NCBI GenBank assembly: GCA_003586115.2
Contig: QVOM02000021.1
Span: 6,328,119 to 6,392,118, forward strand
Length of the DNA: 64,000 nt
Reading direction: 5' to 3'
Origin: Salvator merianae
Taxonomy: Eukaryota; Chordata; Lepidosauria; Squamata; Teiidae
Below the pieces are notes generated by a model. The model was not told the origin of the DNA. It ran no database searches and saw only the letters and a list, made by a program, of their open reading frames with translations. A program made the translations under genes and the position numbers. Below are positions 22,554 through 34,534 of the stretch, piece after piece (position 1 is the stretch's first letter; every line of letters begins with the position of its first letter).

Positions 22554-24015
22554 GTAAATCTTGGTTTTTAGTAGCAAAGTATCTTAAAAGAAAAGTGTTT
22601 TGTTAACAGTTCTTTCTGAGTAAATATATTTGGAGTGGGGGCAAAATCATGAACTGTGCAATTTATTTGACAAGCCCAAGTAGTCCCTAAGCCACATGGC
22701 CACCCGTGGCAGCAAAGAACCTTCTAAAGTGGTTTTATTTATAACACCAAAATCCACTAGTTGAAGAACAAAGTTTGAGTTACAAACACATGAAGTAAAT
22801 AAATAGGTCTCCTTAGATGTTTACCCTAGCTGCTGTTCCTATATTGTGAGACATTTCAAACATGAATTATAATCATCTGTTTTGCATAGAATGAAATTAC
22901 ACAGGTGCCATGAGAATCTGACATAGACTAGCCCTGTGACTTCATGAAGACAAACTCCATAAACCTTTCGCCAGGTCCAAGTGCTAGACTGGCCCAGGGA
23001 GGCATGTGGAAGGAGGCATGCCTCTGTGGGCCAGTGTACGTAGAAGGACCCGTTTTGCCAGCACATCGGATTGTGCCACCAATATAGGTCCCTCTAGGGT
23101 TCTGAGGCCAGGAACTTTAGTTCCCGGTCACTAGAGCCCTTGCAGCACAGTCTGAAGCTCACATGAGCTTCGGAGATGCGTGGGTTCTGTCTCAGAACAG
23201 GCTGTCTAGGTGCGGACGACCCTTTTCCAGGCCAGGTGGACTGCTGCAGCTTTTGTCTTCCATTTTTAAGAACAGTTTAAATTAAGTCCTTAATATCCCC
23301 ATGGCTGTAGCTGATACATAGTGGCTTGTTAGGCTTCCTGTGAAACTTTCTTATAAATGCTTGATACTAAGGAGTATTGAACTCAATGGAGCTAACTCCG
23401 AAATGATATGCGCAAGATTGTCCCTTCGGTAAAATCTGTAGTGGCTGTGATGCCTTAATTACAAACTTTGGTTGTTTCTCTTACTACTGTGCTGCTTTGT
23501 TTCTTGTCAAACTCCCATTCATTAAAACTGATGTTGCTAGATGTTTATTAGTGTAAAATATCATTTAGAAGTTAGGACATAATGAGTTGAAGTGGCATTA
23601 TGGTCACATCTATGCTGATATATGTCCCATTGTAGTCACGAAAACTTACTCCCAAGAACATGATGTTTAGGACAGCAGTCACTGTGATTTTCAAAATGCA
23701 TTCTGAGGAAGAAAATAGAAGTCTGCAACTTTATCTGACATAGATGTTTCACTCAGTGAAGGACGGAAGTCATCTTATCAGATAAAAACCTGCAAAAGAT
23801 CTGAGCACGTTTGGCCTTCTGTGAAAAGAACAAACTGTTGCAGGCCTACTTGCTTTTCAAGAGTTCTTTTTACAACTTCATGTACTTTCACTTTTATGCT
23901 TTCGTGTTTTTTTGCAGATTACAAAATTGAATTCTAATGCATGCAGTATTAAAATGCCCAGTTTAAAAAATTTCAAAAAAAAACCTCTTAAATATATTTT
24001 TCTCCATTTTTTTAG
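22554..24015. other. last IQGAP2 intron, with an unnamed repeat
   Basis: About 22900-23250 contains GC-richer text (GAAGCTCACATGAGCTTCGG, AACTTTAGTTCCC) that resembles part of the element at 56612-57130, probably in inverted orientation. Its ends cannot be placed. The rest is unique-looking, with no exon. Confidence 0.45.
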
Positions 24016-24129
24016 GATTTGCTTCAGATGCAGTATGAGGGTGTCTCTGTAATGAAAATGTTTGATAAAGCTAAAGTAAATGTAAACCTCCTCATATTCC
24101 TGCTGAATAAGAAATTCTACGGAAAATGA
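24016..24129 (+). CDS. IQGAP2: IQGAP2 last coding exon (stop at 24127-24129)
   Basis: The exon encodes DLLQMQYEGVSVMKMFDKAK, VNVNLLIFLLNKKFYGK and TGA. The ending NKKFYGK is the conserved C-terminus of IQGAP1 and IQGAP2, so the gene is complete at its 3' end. Acceptor TTTTTTTAG. All 12 exons join without a shift. Confidence 0.98.
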   Translation, partial: DLLQMQYEGVSVMKMFDKAKVNVNLLIFLLNKKFYGK

Positions 24130-24845
24130 AAATTCACAGTCTCTTGCTTCAAATCAAGTCCTGGATCTTTGTGCTTTAACTATGTGAAACAGAAGTTTCT
24201 TCAGGAAAGTCCAAAATAATGTACTCTATGTGCCTTTTTCCTCCTTTGATAAAACAGTAGTAAATTAAGAATTTATCAATCTTAAAACAGCTTCAGATTT
24301 CTACGGTGTTGGTACCCAATTAAAAAGGACAAGATTTAGGGGCATGCAAGCATTATGTCCAATCTCTTTAAATACAAAGGAGTCTTATTTGAACAGCATA
24401 CATAGGAATCCTTTCCCACTAAAAATTATATACTCCACTTACTGCGTATAATTCTCCTTAGACAAGTATTCATAGGAAAATAAATTCTCCCAATATCTGT
24501 CTCTAAATAATAGCTTTAGCAAGGATTTCTTAAAAGCTATAGTTCTTTTCCAGAGACTTGTCAATTGTAAAGTGAATAATTGTGCAATTCAAAGTTTTAT
24601 AGGTAATTATAAATTTAACATTTACTGTATAAAAATATATATTTTGCAATTAATTCCTACTAAAAATGCACTACTGCCTCATTTGAAATCTTCTCTCCAC
24701 AGCCTTTTAATTTAAGTGTAAAGGGGCAATTAGAATGATGATCCATTTTTGCAATATACTTGAGGTATTTTAAAGAAATAAATTGTGCCTGTCTTTTGTA
24801 AGAAAAGGAAAAAAAAATCCACAAATAAAATGCAATAAATCAGCA
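24130..24845 (+). other. IQGAP2: IQGAP2 3' UTR (probable)
   Basis: AT-rich, unique-looking sequence from the stop to the first clustered AATAAA signals. No transposon is seen inside it. Confidence 0.7.
24824..24839 (+). terminator. clustered poly(A) signals for IQGAP2
   Basis: Two AATAAA hexamers 10 bases apart (24824-24829, 24834-24839), followed within 25 bases by GT/T-rich text (GTTGGTGTTTAATGTTTTTT), as expected of a cleavage site. A further AATAAA at about 24776-24781 may be an upstream alternative. Confidence 0.65.
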
Positions 24846-26509
24846 TCTAGTTGGTGTTTAATGTTTTTTACAGTATTATTATGTATAGAGTTTTCTTATT
24901 TTTTTAAAGTGAGTTAATTATTGTTCCATAGCACTGTTCTGTCTTTCATGCAAGAATGAGAAGTTGTCTGAAGAGCTTTCCAACACAAGAGAAATTTATT
25001 AATTTGAAATGGGTTGTAAGGAGTGAAGATTTTCTACAAAATTTCTTCATTGTACAGTGGTGGCTGGCGGGACAGAGGAGAAGACAACTAAAAGGAAGTG
25101 TTACCATGGATCAGAATAAGTGGAACTGATGGTGGGTGAGACGCATATAAGAGTTTAGTCCTGTGCAAACCCATATGGAAATTTACCTCATGCATCAGCA
25201 ACCCCTGAACTGAAATACGCATATGGGAAAAGGGAACTCAAGTTCTGAGCCACTGATGGTGATGGGACACTGTACTTCTCTTATGGGCACTGCAATCTTC
25301 AGCATGAATGCTGCCGCATATAGAACTTTGGTAACACGGCATAAGGAGTCAAAAATGTGCCAAAGTGAGCAACTTGTACAAATTACAAATAGAGTAAATG
25401 GTGCCACAATGTGTGAACATTTGCACAAAGTATGCAAGTGCAAATAAAACCTATCTTTCTTAATGAACTTCCCATTAGCAAGGTTAAGCTTCTCTACCAT
25501 CAACAGACACCTGCATGTTTTTTTTTAATGCTGTGAATCATTGCTCCAGGGCATAGGGAGTATCCAGACAACTGTATGTGCTGCATGTCCATGGGCATAT
25601 GCAGACACTTGGGGTAAAGGAGCAGTTCCATCTGACTAAGAAAATTAGAGGACTGGAAAAATTAAAATTGACACTTTCTGCAAAGACTATTTGATGTGCG
25701 CTTGTTCTAATTAGGTTCTATTTTGCTAGGATTTTATTTGAGAAATATTGGAGAGTGGTAATAGGTTGGGAGAAACCTCAAGGCAGCAAGAAGTGTGATT
25801 GGAAGACCCATTTTTGCATGTTTGAACTAGGACCTGTTGTGCCACAAACCAGAGCTGCATTCACATGCATTTAAAAAAGTACCAGAGGCATCTTCAAGGG
25901 TTTGGAGGTGAGATTGTATACTCAGTGCACGCCAGTCTGCTTCTTCCCTTCCCCATAAACATTCTAGGCTAGAGAAGGCAGATTAGAGGTGGAATGAGAA
26001 CATACGGGCCACACGCTACAGTCTTCAAGGCAATTTTGAGATGCTTATTTTGCTTTGTGTGAATGCAACCTAGATCCCAGTTCAGGCACAGAAAAATGAA
26101 GCATTTGGCTCTCCCCTCCCTGTGTTCCTAATCTATGGCCCGTTGTTGCAGTTGGCAGGGTTATTCCAACACATTCGCCATCCACTGCCAAACCATTACA
26201 TTCCTTTCTGCAAAGCTTCTGTTGTACCTTTAAGGATCCCGTTTCTCTGAGTAAGATTATCCTCAGGACAATAGACAGGTTATGAAATATACTTTTGACA
26301 AATGACAAGCAAGGTGGGAGGAGCAAACCTGCTTCTGCAGAACTCTTCTGTAATAAACACTAGTAACAGCCTGATTTGGGCAAAGGGGGAAGTGATGGTA
26401 GTTTATTTGGCAAGGCAGAACTATTTATGGTCTGTAAACCATAATCTGTTGCTCACTCTGCATTTTCAGTAAACAGTTTGGAAACAGACATGGCAAAACA
26501 TAGCAGAAA

Positions 26510-27300
26510 CTGGAGAACGACATATAAGTTAACCAAAAAGTTTATTCTGAATTAATGTGGAGCAAAAGGATGTCCGCTGTATGGTGCCTGGTGCTTCTAA
26601 AATTGCAAGGCACCTAGACCTGCATTCAGGTGGGGTACGATCATATCTTAGTTTTTATGTGAATGGAGGCCATCCTCTGTCTGGAGGGGTCAGACATGAA
26701 AGTTCATTGTTGTTTTTTCTGCAGACTTTCTTTCCCTGATTGGGACTATCCAGTATGCAGATTATCACAGCACTCAGTCCATTTCTGCTGCAAGAAACGG
26801 ACTCAAACAAAGGGCTGCAGTGAAAGAAGTCTGGCCCATATTGTTTTCAGGTGGCAGTAGCCGCTGGGAAGGCAGGGTGGAGGCTAAGGATATGTGCTGC
26901 TCCCCATGTCCATGCTTGCTCTTCCCATATCACGTCATGCCATTGCAGCCATGCCAGAGCAGGGGGAATCCCATCCATGCCTCACTGCCACCATGCCAAA
27001 GCAGGGAGAACCCCATCCATGCCACTACCAGACCACTGCTACCGCCACACTGTAGCTTATCTTTTACCAGGTAAAGGGCTACAGGGAAAGAGTCTCTGGG
27101 ATACATTAAGCTTCGGCAATGGTGGCAGTGGCAGATGGGGTCCACCCTGTTCTGGTATGGTGGCAGTGGCATGGCAGTGGCATATCATAGTAGGTGCAAC
27201 CAGTCTGTTCCAGGCTGATAATAGTCTAAGTTTCCTATCCATCCCTGAGACAGACCTGTCTTTTTATAGCGTGACTGCGGTCTTAGTTTAGCTATGAACT
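26510..27300 (+). repeat. unnamed repeat with a GC-rich internal tandem
   Basis: Shares a backbone with 28670-29290 (CAGCACTCAGTCCATTTCTG here, CAGCACTGAGTCTATTTCAC there, then AGAAA-GGACYCA). The inside is an imperfect repeat: the word CCATGCC with AGCAGGG and CCCATCCATGCC occurs twice at 26950-27020, spaced about 51 bases. Open frames across it are products of base composition. Confidence 0.5.
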
Positions 27301-27574
27301 CCCAGCTTTTAAAGAAAAGGCTTATGAATTATAACTTCTCAAGTGTTCTGTTGCTTATTTATTACCCCACAAAGTAAGATTTGTTTTTTATTGCACTGCA
27401 GTGCTAGCATGTCATTATCACCAATTATATGAATGGCCATGGCTCATAATGTAATTATCATGTGTCATTTGATTTCCTTTGGCCATTATAGTACCCTCCA
27501 AAATACATATTTTATAATTCAGATTAATATTTCATGAAAGCATTAATAGTTCCTACTTTTTAAAATATAGCAAT

Positions 27575-27831
27575 ATCTGTTTAAGAGCGGGTTGGACAGA
27601 TTCATGGGTGTATCAATGGTTATGAGAATGGAGCCTAGGTACTGCCTCCAGGGTGGACAAACAGGCAGGATGTCTGTAAAACCATTTGCGAGGAGTTGAG
27701 AGCAGGTGAAGGCTTTGCCTTTTTATTCTGCTTGAGAATGCCCAGAAACAATTGGTGGGCCACTGTGTGAAACAGGCTGCTGGAGTAGATGGGCTGTGGC
27801 CTGATCCAGCAGGGCTCTTCTTATGTTCTAA
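27575..27831 (+). mobile_element. CR1 LINE 3' end
   Basis: Reads GGTTGGACAGATTCATGGGT, then GGTGGGCCACTGTGTGAAAC, GGCTGCTGGAGTAGATGGGC and ends CAGCAGGGCTCTTCTTATG, the widespread 3' end of reptile CR1 elements. Confidence 0.85.
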
Positions 27832-27923
27832 GACTTTTTGTTGTTTTTTGCTGCAACAGACTAACACCACAGCGCTACTGTTCTGGAAAATTAAATACAG
27901 ATTAGTAAAATCTGTATTGGAGG

Positions 27924-28113
27924 GAATGGCTGTAGCTTGGTGGTAGAACAAACTGCCTAGAAAGCCAAGGGTTGCTAAGTCAAACCCCAGTCTCTCCACA
28001 GAAGAAGACACTGGTGAACAACTTCCATATGTCTGCCAAAAAAAAACACACGGAAGTGCCCATAAAGTCGACCAGGAGTTGGCTATGATTCAGTGGTAAC
28101 CCAACAACACTGA
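27924..28113 (+). mobile_element. tRNA-derived SINE
   Basis: Begins GAATGGCTGTAGCTTGGTGG (A box), with AAGTCAAACCCC at the B-box place, and ends near ACCCAACAACACTGA. Flanked by TATTGGAGG (27915-27923 and 28114-28122). Confidence 0.85.
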
Positions 28114-28669
28114 TATTGGAGGAAGCAGTTGCCAACAGCAATTCATCATGGTTTAATTACATCACTGAATACCAATTAAATAACAATACCAATGGGATTA
28201 AGTCATTTAACTCTTCCTTCTTCACGTGCTCAATTCTTAAGAATATGGGAGTAATACTGCAAAATTTTAGATTGTTTAAAGGATTACTCAAAATGTAAGG
28301 ATTACTTTGAGCCTGGTGGTGGTGGTAGCAATAGTGATTCATTTGTAAACTAAAGAGGGATGAAGCTGAATATCATTGTACATATTTCATTAGTATTGGA
28401 AACCTTCCACATTCAAGAGGGTTCCAGTTCTTGTCAACACTAGAAAATGTCATGCCCACAAGTTAGAAATCTCTCCAAAAGCCAGTCTCGTGTCAAAATT
28501 TGCAGATAAATGAGACTAGCAAGTCAGGGTCTCAGTTCCCCATTGGCAAATAATGAGAATGCTACCTTGTAATGTAAAATTTTGGTATGCAAATACGTTG
28601 CTGCTTGTGGAAAACTGGGTGTTAAGAGGTCCAGTCTACATGTTAGGCTGATGTTGCCTTGGAGCAGAG

Positions 28670-29290
28670 ACCTAGGCCACAGTCACACTTCATATTTTTT
28701 GAAGACGGAGGCCAGCTTAAGTTCTCGGAAACCAGATGCTAAATTGTGTTCCCAATATTTCTGAAGACTTTTCTGTCTGGAATGGGATTATTCTAAATTC
28801 AGGTAATCCCAGCACTGAGTCTATTTCACCAAGAAATGGACCCAGCCAGACTACCTTCCACTGCCCCCTACTGCAGCTGCCTCCCTCCGCGCCTGATGCT
28901 CCCTGTCACTTCCTGCCATCTCCTGATGTCCCCACTGCCTGCTGCTGCCACTACTGCCACTCCATGATGTCCCCGCAGCCTCCTGCCACCCTCAGTGCCC
29001 TCTGTCTCCGATGCCCCTGTCTCCTGCCACACTGTGCTGTCCTCTGCCACCCCCAATGCCTCTGCCATTCCCAGTGCCTCTGCTGCCTCCCCCCCGCTGC
29101 CCCCACCACCACCCTGAGCTCCCCCCCCGGACTTGTCTTCACCATGAGGGCTCAGGTGACAGCAGCAGTGGCACTGGCACAGTAGATGTGACCAGGCTGG
29201 AGGTGGCAAAAATGGTCTCAGTCCCCTGTCTGTCCCAGGGATGGACTAAAATGTAAAAATCTGACTGCGGCCCAAGCCTCATCATTATAG
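28670..29290 (+). repeat. second copy of the GC-rich tandem-bearing repeat
   Basis: Backbone shared with 26510-27300. The middle (28855-29130) is a C-rich array of CTGCC, CCCCAC and CTCCTGCC words on the + strand. Several overlapping open frames arise from this skew and are not genes. Confidence 0.5.
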
Positions 29291-29335
29291 GTCATTGGCG
29301 AAAGCACATTTCACCAACTGTGTAAGAGCAAAATT

Positions 29336-29425
29336 TTATTTATTTACCTACATTTATATATCACTTTTCACCTTAGGTCCCAGAGAGGTTTACACAACAA
29401 AAACATATTTCAAATCAAATATTTA
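29336..29425 (-). mobile_element. LINE 3' tail
   Basis: TTTTATTTATTTACCTACAT followed by GGTCCCAGAGAGGTTTACAC: the minus-strand LINE 3' end motif seen elsewhere in the window. Confidence 0.6.
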
Positions 29426-30589
29426 AATATTCTAGGATTAGGAGGGTCCTGCATATGTGTTGCCTATGTCCTTGCAGCATCTGTGCTGAAACTGGCCTCA
29501 GGAGGTTGATGAACCCATTGTTTGGGGCTCCTACAGTAGCATAGTTAGAGTTCTGCTGTTCTTCCTCTTCTGGCTATATGTCACCTTCCTCAAACATGGC
29601 TGACTGTAGACTTGTTCTGACACCAGAGTCACTGCCACTATTCCCAGGATAGATGGAGTGATCCTGCTTCCCCTCTGTCCAGCTTCTACAGGTAGTTGTG
29701 AGGGCTGCCTCCTGGTGACAGTTGTACAAAATGGTGCTGTATGAAACGGTGTTACACAAGGGACAACTGTACTCTGTACCTGACAGTACAAGCAGTTTTG
29801 TGGACATTCAGGAGATTTGCAGACTATCTAAGTTTTAAAATCCAATAATTCAACTTCACTATTTTTGACATTTTTTTCTCATTTATTATCATCTTCATCT
29901 CCTCCTCCTGTTATTTATCACCTTTCTACTAAAAATTGCATGTGTCCAGTTAACCCCAAAGAGTCAAGCTTGACTTCAGGGAGATTTGCAAGGGAAAATG
30001 CAATCGAATCATAATGCACAAAAAAAGATTAAAAGCACTAGAATTGCACAGCATCAGATAGCAAAATACAGTCACGCTATAAGAAAAAGGAAACAAGAAA
30101 CCAGCTGAATTTCTAAAATGGTCTGTTGCAAACAGAAACACTAAAAATGCAAAAAGTCCTACATATGTAGAGATCTCTGCATTTTTAATTTTTTCCTCTC
30201 GATTAACCCTATAACAACACAGGAACCACAGGACTAGATCAACAGCCTCTTTTGACAGCGACAGTTTGCATACAAACTCTGTTCTGCTCGAGACTCCCAA
30301 CCGCTGGCCTTAAGAGCTACTCTGCCACCTATATATGCCTCTATGGAGTCGTATAGCCATCACGTCTAGTAGCCATCGACAGCTACTATCATGAATCGGT
30401 CCGAGCCTTTTTTGCCAGCTTTCCAAGGTACAGAGATTACACCTTGTGGGAGCGAATCCTTAAAGTCAGCTAATGGGCCCTGTGCATGGCTGGGGAATCG
30501 TTTTGTTCGTCCTGGCTCTTCCAAGGTTCATGGGGTGATAATGTTGGTACACCACCCAGATCGAGATTCACGGGTAGCTGAGCAGCAGG

Positions 30590-31110
30590 ATGGGACAGGT
30601 CAGCCAGGGACTCAATTCGGGAGGGAGGTTTGCCCGCCCCTCCCCCTCCCCGCAGCTGACCTCGACCAGCCGCGGCGCCCACCCTCTTATCTAGGAGTGG
30701 GTGGTGCTTTGACTTGACTGCTCCGCCTCTGCTTGTCTTACCGTGTGAGTGAGGCGGTGGCAGTGGTGGTGGAGTGGGTGCCCGAAAAGGTTGCAGTTCG
30801 GAAGCGAGCGGACGGCCAGCGGCGGCGGGACGGGCGTTGTTGAGCGCCTTTTGCTCGGTGGCCCGCTCGCTCTGAGCCGGGTGAGGCGGCTGCCATGGGG
30901 CAGCTGCTCCCTCTCGCGCTGTTGCTGTTGGGCTGGAGCGCGAGTCTGGCCCATCCGAGGCTTCCTTCGGCGCTAAACGGTAGGTCGGCGGCGGCCGGCG
31001 GCCGGGTCGGCACGCAGCGAAGGGTCGCGACTCGCCAGCTCTGCCTGGAGGAATGCGGGTGGGCGCCCGCGCCCGCGCGCGAGGGGCGATGGGAGCTAAG
31101 GGATCGTTTG
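30590..31110 (+). promoter_or_regulatory. F2R: F2R CpG-rich promoter and first exon region
   Basis: A sharp rise in GC and CpG covering exon 1, in an otherwise AT-rich window. It contains Sp1-like GC boxes (CCCGCCCCTCCCCCTCCCCG at 30630-30649; CTCCGCCTC near 30721). No TATA box at a fitting place is obvious, in line with a CpG-island promoter. The transcription start is not fixed. Open frames on the minus strand across this island (up to 229 codons) look like products of its base composition. Confidence 0.7.
30895..30979 (+). CDS. F2R: F2R (PAR1) coding exon 1: signal peptide
   Basis: Starts at ATG in GCTGCCATGG, a good Kozak context. Encodes MGQLLPLALLLLGWSASLAH and PRLPSALN: a classic signal peptide with a Leu-rich core and a likely cut after Ala-19. 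Ends in AACG|GTAGGT, leaving one base of Gly for exon 2. PAR genes share this layout: a short first exon with the signal peptide and a large second exon with the rest. Joined to 46428-47626 it gives 427 residues. This start is preferred over the TTG at 46505 because the signal peptide, splice sites and phase all fit. Confidence 0.93.
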
Positions 31111-32739
31111 GAGTTTCTGGCAGCAGGGACTCTTCTACTTGACGAACTAATAAACACAACTAGATCTTAAATAAATGGAGTTTCTAGTATTTTCCCTTCT
31201 CCTCCCAGCCCCAACCGACCCTCCCCGACTCCCCTCTGACTTCAACCCTTAACTATTTTTCTGGGCAAAACCCTGTGCCGACAAGGAGCTTCGGCAGAAA
31301 TGGTGGGCCCTCCCCTCCCCTCCCCTCCTTCATTCTCCCCAGTCTGGTTGTCTCACTTTGAGGGGCAAAAGTACTGTTCCGTGGGGTTTGTTTTTTGGGG
31401 GGGGGGACAACAAAATGCATTTTTCCTCATCGCAAGTACAGCTGAGAGGAGTGAAGGTGCAGAAACATGGAGTAACTTGAAACGGGTTTTCTGGTTATTC
31501 TGCCGCGATCTGCCCATCTACCTGGTCGTCGATTAAGGGACAGAAGTAAAATCAGGAGAAGGAGAAGGAAGAAAGGCATCTCGCTCCTCATGGAGTACAG
31601 ACGATACATAGAACCAAATACTCCTTCCTGACCGTCCAAAGTTTGACTGCGGGACGGGAGTGCCGGAAAGACTTGTTTGCTTTAGAGTATTTCCTGATTC
31701 CTACTGATGTATGGGATCTAAAGGCACTGCTGCCAGTTTGCAGGAAGGGAAGGGGTCGTTTCTTAGAAGGGTGCTGGGGGACTCTTAAAAGGGAAGGAGT
31801 CGTCCTTATCCTCGCCTCTTCTCTTCTCCCCTCCCCAAGCCCCAAAGTTATGGCATTTACTTCTGGATGCCTTCGCATCTCAGACCCATGCATGTCTCTT
31901 GAGAAGTTAACCCTAATAAGTTCCATAGGATTTACTTGTGGATAAGTATAGGCTTCCTTCAAAAGTGAAGGAAAAGTCTGTAGGGTTCCCACAGGAAGTG
32001 CAATACTTTGGTTATTGGGGAATAAACTTCTAGAGCAATGGTTTCTAGACTTTTGGGATTGCACTTGCCTTGTGGTTTTCACTGGACTTGCTTGTTCTCT
32101 CTTCATTTTTTTTTTTAAAGTTGAAATAAATCTGCACTCGTATTTATGACTGCATTCAGACAGGATCAAAAACCTGTAATTATTTTGTAACTGTACCTGA
32201 TTTGCCCAGACTTGATTGTAGTGCTTCCAATACAGTGTTAGAATATAGACCTGATTTACCGGGTTCTTGTATTCTGGTAAAATTAACTATCATAGCGCAA
32301 TATGCTGTTATTCCATAATTTTAGCTCTTTCTGGATGACTGCACAAGAAGTACAGCAAGAGTTTGGTGTGAGCTGTCGCTACCCAAAAAATACTTTACAT
32401 GATACTATAGGTCACCTGTATGGTGCGTTGGCAGCGTTAAATCATGTGGAAAGAAAATCTTGCAACTGTAATGTCACTCCACTGCTGCGGCAAATCTAAA
32501 ATGTGAAGTATCTCCCTAATGTCTAGACAATGTGTGATAATTTTGGATGTACTTTATACCAGTAAATCATAGCTGATCATTTATTATTGTAAAATATAAC
32601 TTATTTTACCCTTGCAAGGAATGCTCCAGTAGTACTATCATGTTTATGTTTTTCCTCCATGGTCTCATGTCCCCTGAAAGCTGCTTACCTCTCCTTAGAA
32701 AGTATGCTTCCCCACCCCCCACCCGGTTTAGGTATCTGG
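30980..32739. other. F2R intron, 5' part
   Basis: GC-rich next to exon 1, then ordinary sequence. No exon and no named repeat were recognised. Confidence 0.5.
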
Positions 32740-33708
32740 GTTCTTAGACTCAAAAGGGAAGGCTACAATCCTGGGCACTTTACAGATTGTTAAAATCTCA
32801 TTAACGTTTTTGGGAGCAGAGCAGCTTAAACTGAATTAGAATCAAGACAAGACAGAGGTACTGTGTGTCATGGGGTCCTGAGTCCAGGAAGTTAAGAGGC
32901 ACCTGATTCTAAATGGGATTGTTTTGCCCCAGAAAGAACAGAGGATGATCTGGGTGTGCTCCTGAATTCATCGCTGTCACCCATGTGGCAGTGGTAGCCA
33001 GAACTGCCTGTCTACGTCTCCGACTGGTTCACCAGCTTTGGCCTTTCCTGGGTAGGGATAATTTGGCTATGGTGAGCCATGCTCTAGTAACCTCCAGATT
33101 AGAGTATTGTAATGTGCTGTACATGGGGCTACCCTTGAAGATGGTCCAGAAACTGGAGCTAGTGTAGAATGTAGCAACTGAACTGCTGACAGGAGTTTCT
33201 GACCTCATGCACGTCATGCCACTCTTGAAAGATCTGCACTGACAGTCTATTTGCTACCAAGTCCAATTCAAAGTGTGGATGTTAACATCTAAAGCCCTAA
33301 ATGGCTTGGGCCCTAGTTATCTGAAGGAGCACCCTTTCCCATATAGACCTGCCTAAGCACTGAGATCTGAAGGAGAGGAATTTCTTATACTCCTGTCTCT
33401 CTCAAAGGTGCATGGGGTAATGGCATCCAAGAGGGCCTTTTCTGTGGTGGCCCCCAGACTCTAAAACAGCCTCCCTCTGCAGGTTTGCCAAGTGTCCATA
33501 TTATATAGTTTGGGGGGCCTGGTTATAACAGGCACTTTGATGTTTAGCTTCCTCCAAGTGCTGTCCTGACAGGGCGAGAGAGTTATATTTTAAATATATT
33601 CTAGATTATCCTATATATTTTATCTTTCTATTGTTGTGACCCATCCTGGGACCTTTGGGTACAGGATGGGATAGAAATTCTTAAATAAATAAATAAATAA
33701 GTAAATAA
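32740..33708 (+). mobile_element. L2-type LINE fragment
   Basis: The frame at 32985-33167 contains LRLVHQLWPFLGRDNLAMVS and SRLEYCNVLYMGLPLKMVQ, the C-terminal reverse transcriptase of L2/CR1-group LINEs. Decayed text for the LLTGV and PLLKDLHW words follows, then a 3' end CCCATCCTGGGACCTTTGGG with an AAATAAATAAATAAATAAG tail at about 33685-33708. Confidence 0.85.
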
Positions 33709-33738
33709 GGCTCTGTTGTGAAAAAATAAGATCTTTCA

Positions 33739-34534
33739 GACTGTGTTCAGAATAGCGATTTTTAAAATCACCTGCATAAAAGGAGCGAATAATTCCTAGG
33801 CGCACAGGAAAAAAATCTTCCACAGGTACTTACCATTGAGGCGATTCACTGATCTAACATCACAGCCCGCAAAGGGAGCTGCTCACTGATTGGCCACTCC
33901 CTACCTCTTTCCTGAAGAGATTTTCCAAACCGTTAACTCTTTAACTGCCAGGCTTCTGTCTCCCTTTTCTCCAGTTCAACTCTCCCTTATTCTCTCTTTT
34001 CCCCTTATTCTCAGTTCAACGATGCCTCGGGGAACTGGAACAGAGGGCAGAGAGGGAGACCTTTCTTTTGGAAAGGGAAAAACCCTGGCAGTTAAGTACT
34101 TGAATGGAAACTGCTTGAAGCTTTTAACTAAGAGCAGAGGGAGAGATTTGCCAGCGTGGGGAAACTTTTCAACCCCCTTGCCTTCTGTAGTTAAAAAAGC
34201 ACACAACTTTAGTAGCAAGGGACTTTCTCCCACACCTTGCTACTGATGTCTTTTTTAATCTACAGAAGGTAGGGAGTTTGAAAAGTTTCCCCGTGCCAGC
34301 AAGAGCTCGCTTGCCCCCTCCCTTCCTGTGCTATTGTCCCACGGATTCCTGCAAGGCTCTGATTGGTTGAGGTGCTCCCCAAGGCGACCCGAAAGCACAG
34401 AAAAGCCAAATATAGAAGATATGACCCAGGCAGCCTCAGAGAGGCGCAGAGGCAGTTTTCTCAGAGAGCTTTATGAACGCTGCAGCTTCCCTGCGACCGG
34501 AAGCTTGACCAAAATAGCCCGTCTGATCACACCC
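33739..34534. mobile_element. PIF/Harbinger-like MITE, inverted relative of 2453-3120
   Basis: Left end GACTGTGTTCAGAATAGCGA; shares ATAAAAGGAGCGAATAATTC and CTCACTGATTGGCCACT with the complement of 2453-3120. Right end TCTGATCACACCC followed by TTA (34535-34537); the left flank is TCA, one base off. About 130 bases longer than its relative, because of text around 34080-34270 that is itself partly inverted (AGTTAAAAAAGCACAC region). Confidence 0.75.

Larger units (their letters stand above)
24846..30580. other. IQGAP2-F2R intergenic region
   Basis: 5.7 kb without a gene. It holds a CR1 end, a SINE, a LINE tail and two related GC-rich repeats, listed separately. No exon of either neighbour and no RNA gene were recognised. 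Confidence 0.6.

Noticed and set aside
1..24129. F2RL2 (PAR3) nested in an IQGAP2 intron
   Set aside because: In human it lies in a more upstream IQGAP2 intron; none of the introns here contains a PAR exon.
28736..29256. open frames of 81-149 codons in the C-rich region
   Set aside because: They result from an imperfect C-rich array; both strands and several frames are open at once.
30470..31159. 229-codon minus-strand open frame and others across the F2R CpG island
   Set aside because: Pro/Ala/Arg-rich low-complexity translation caused by GC content; overlaps F2R exon 1 and promoter; no motif.
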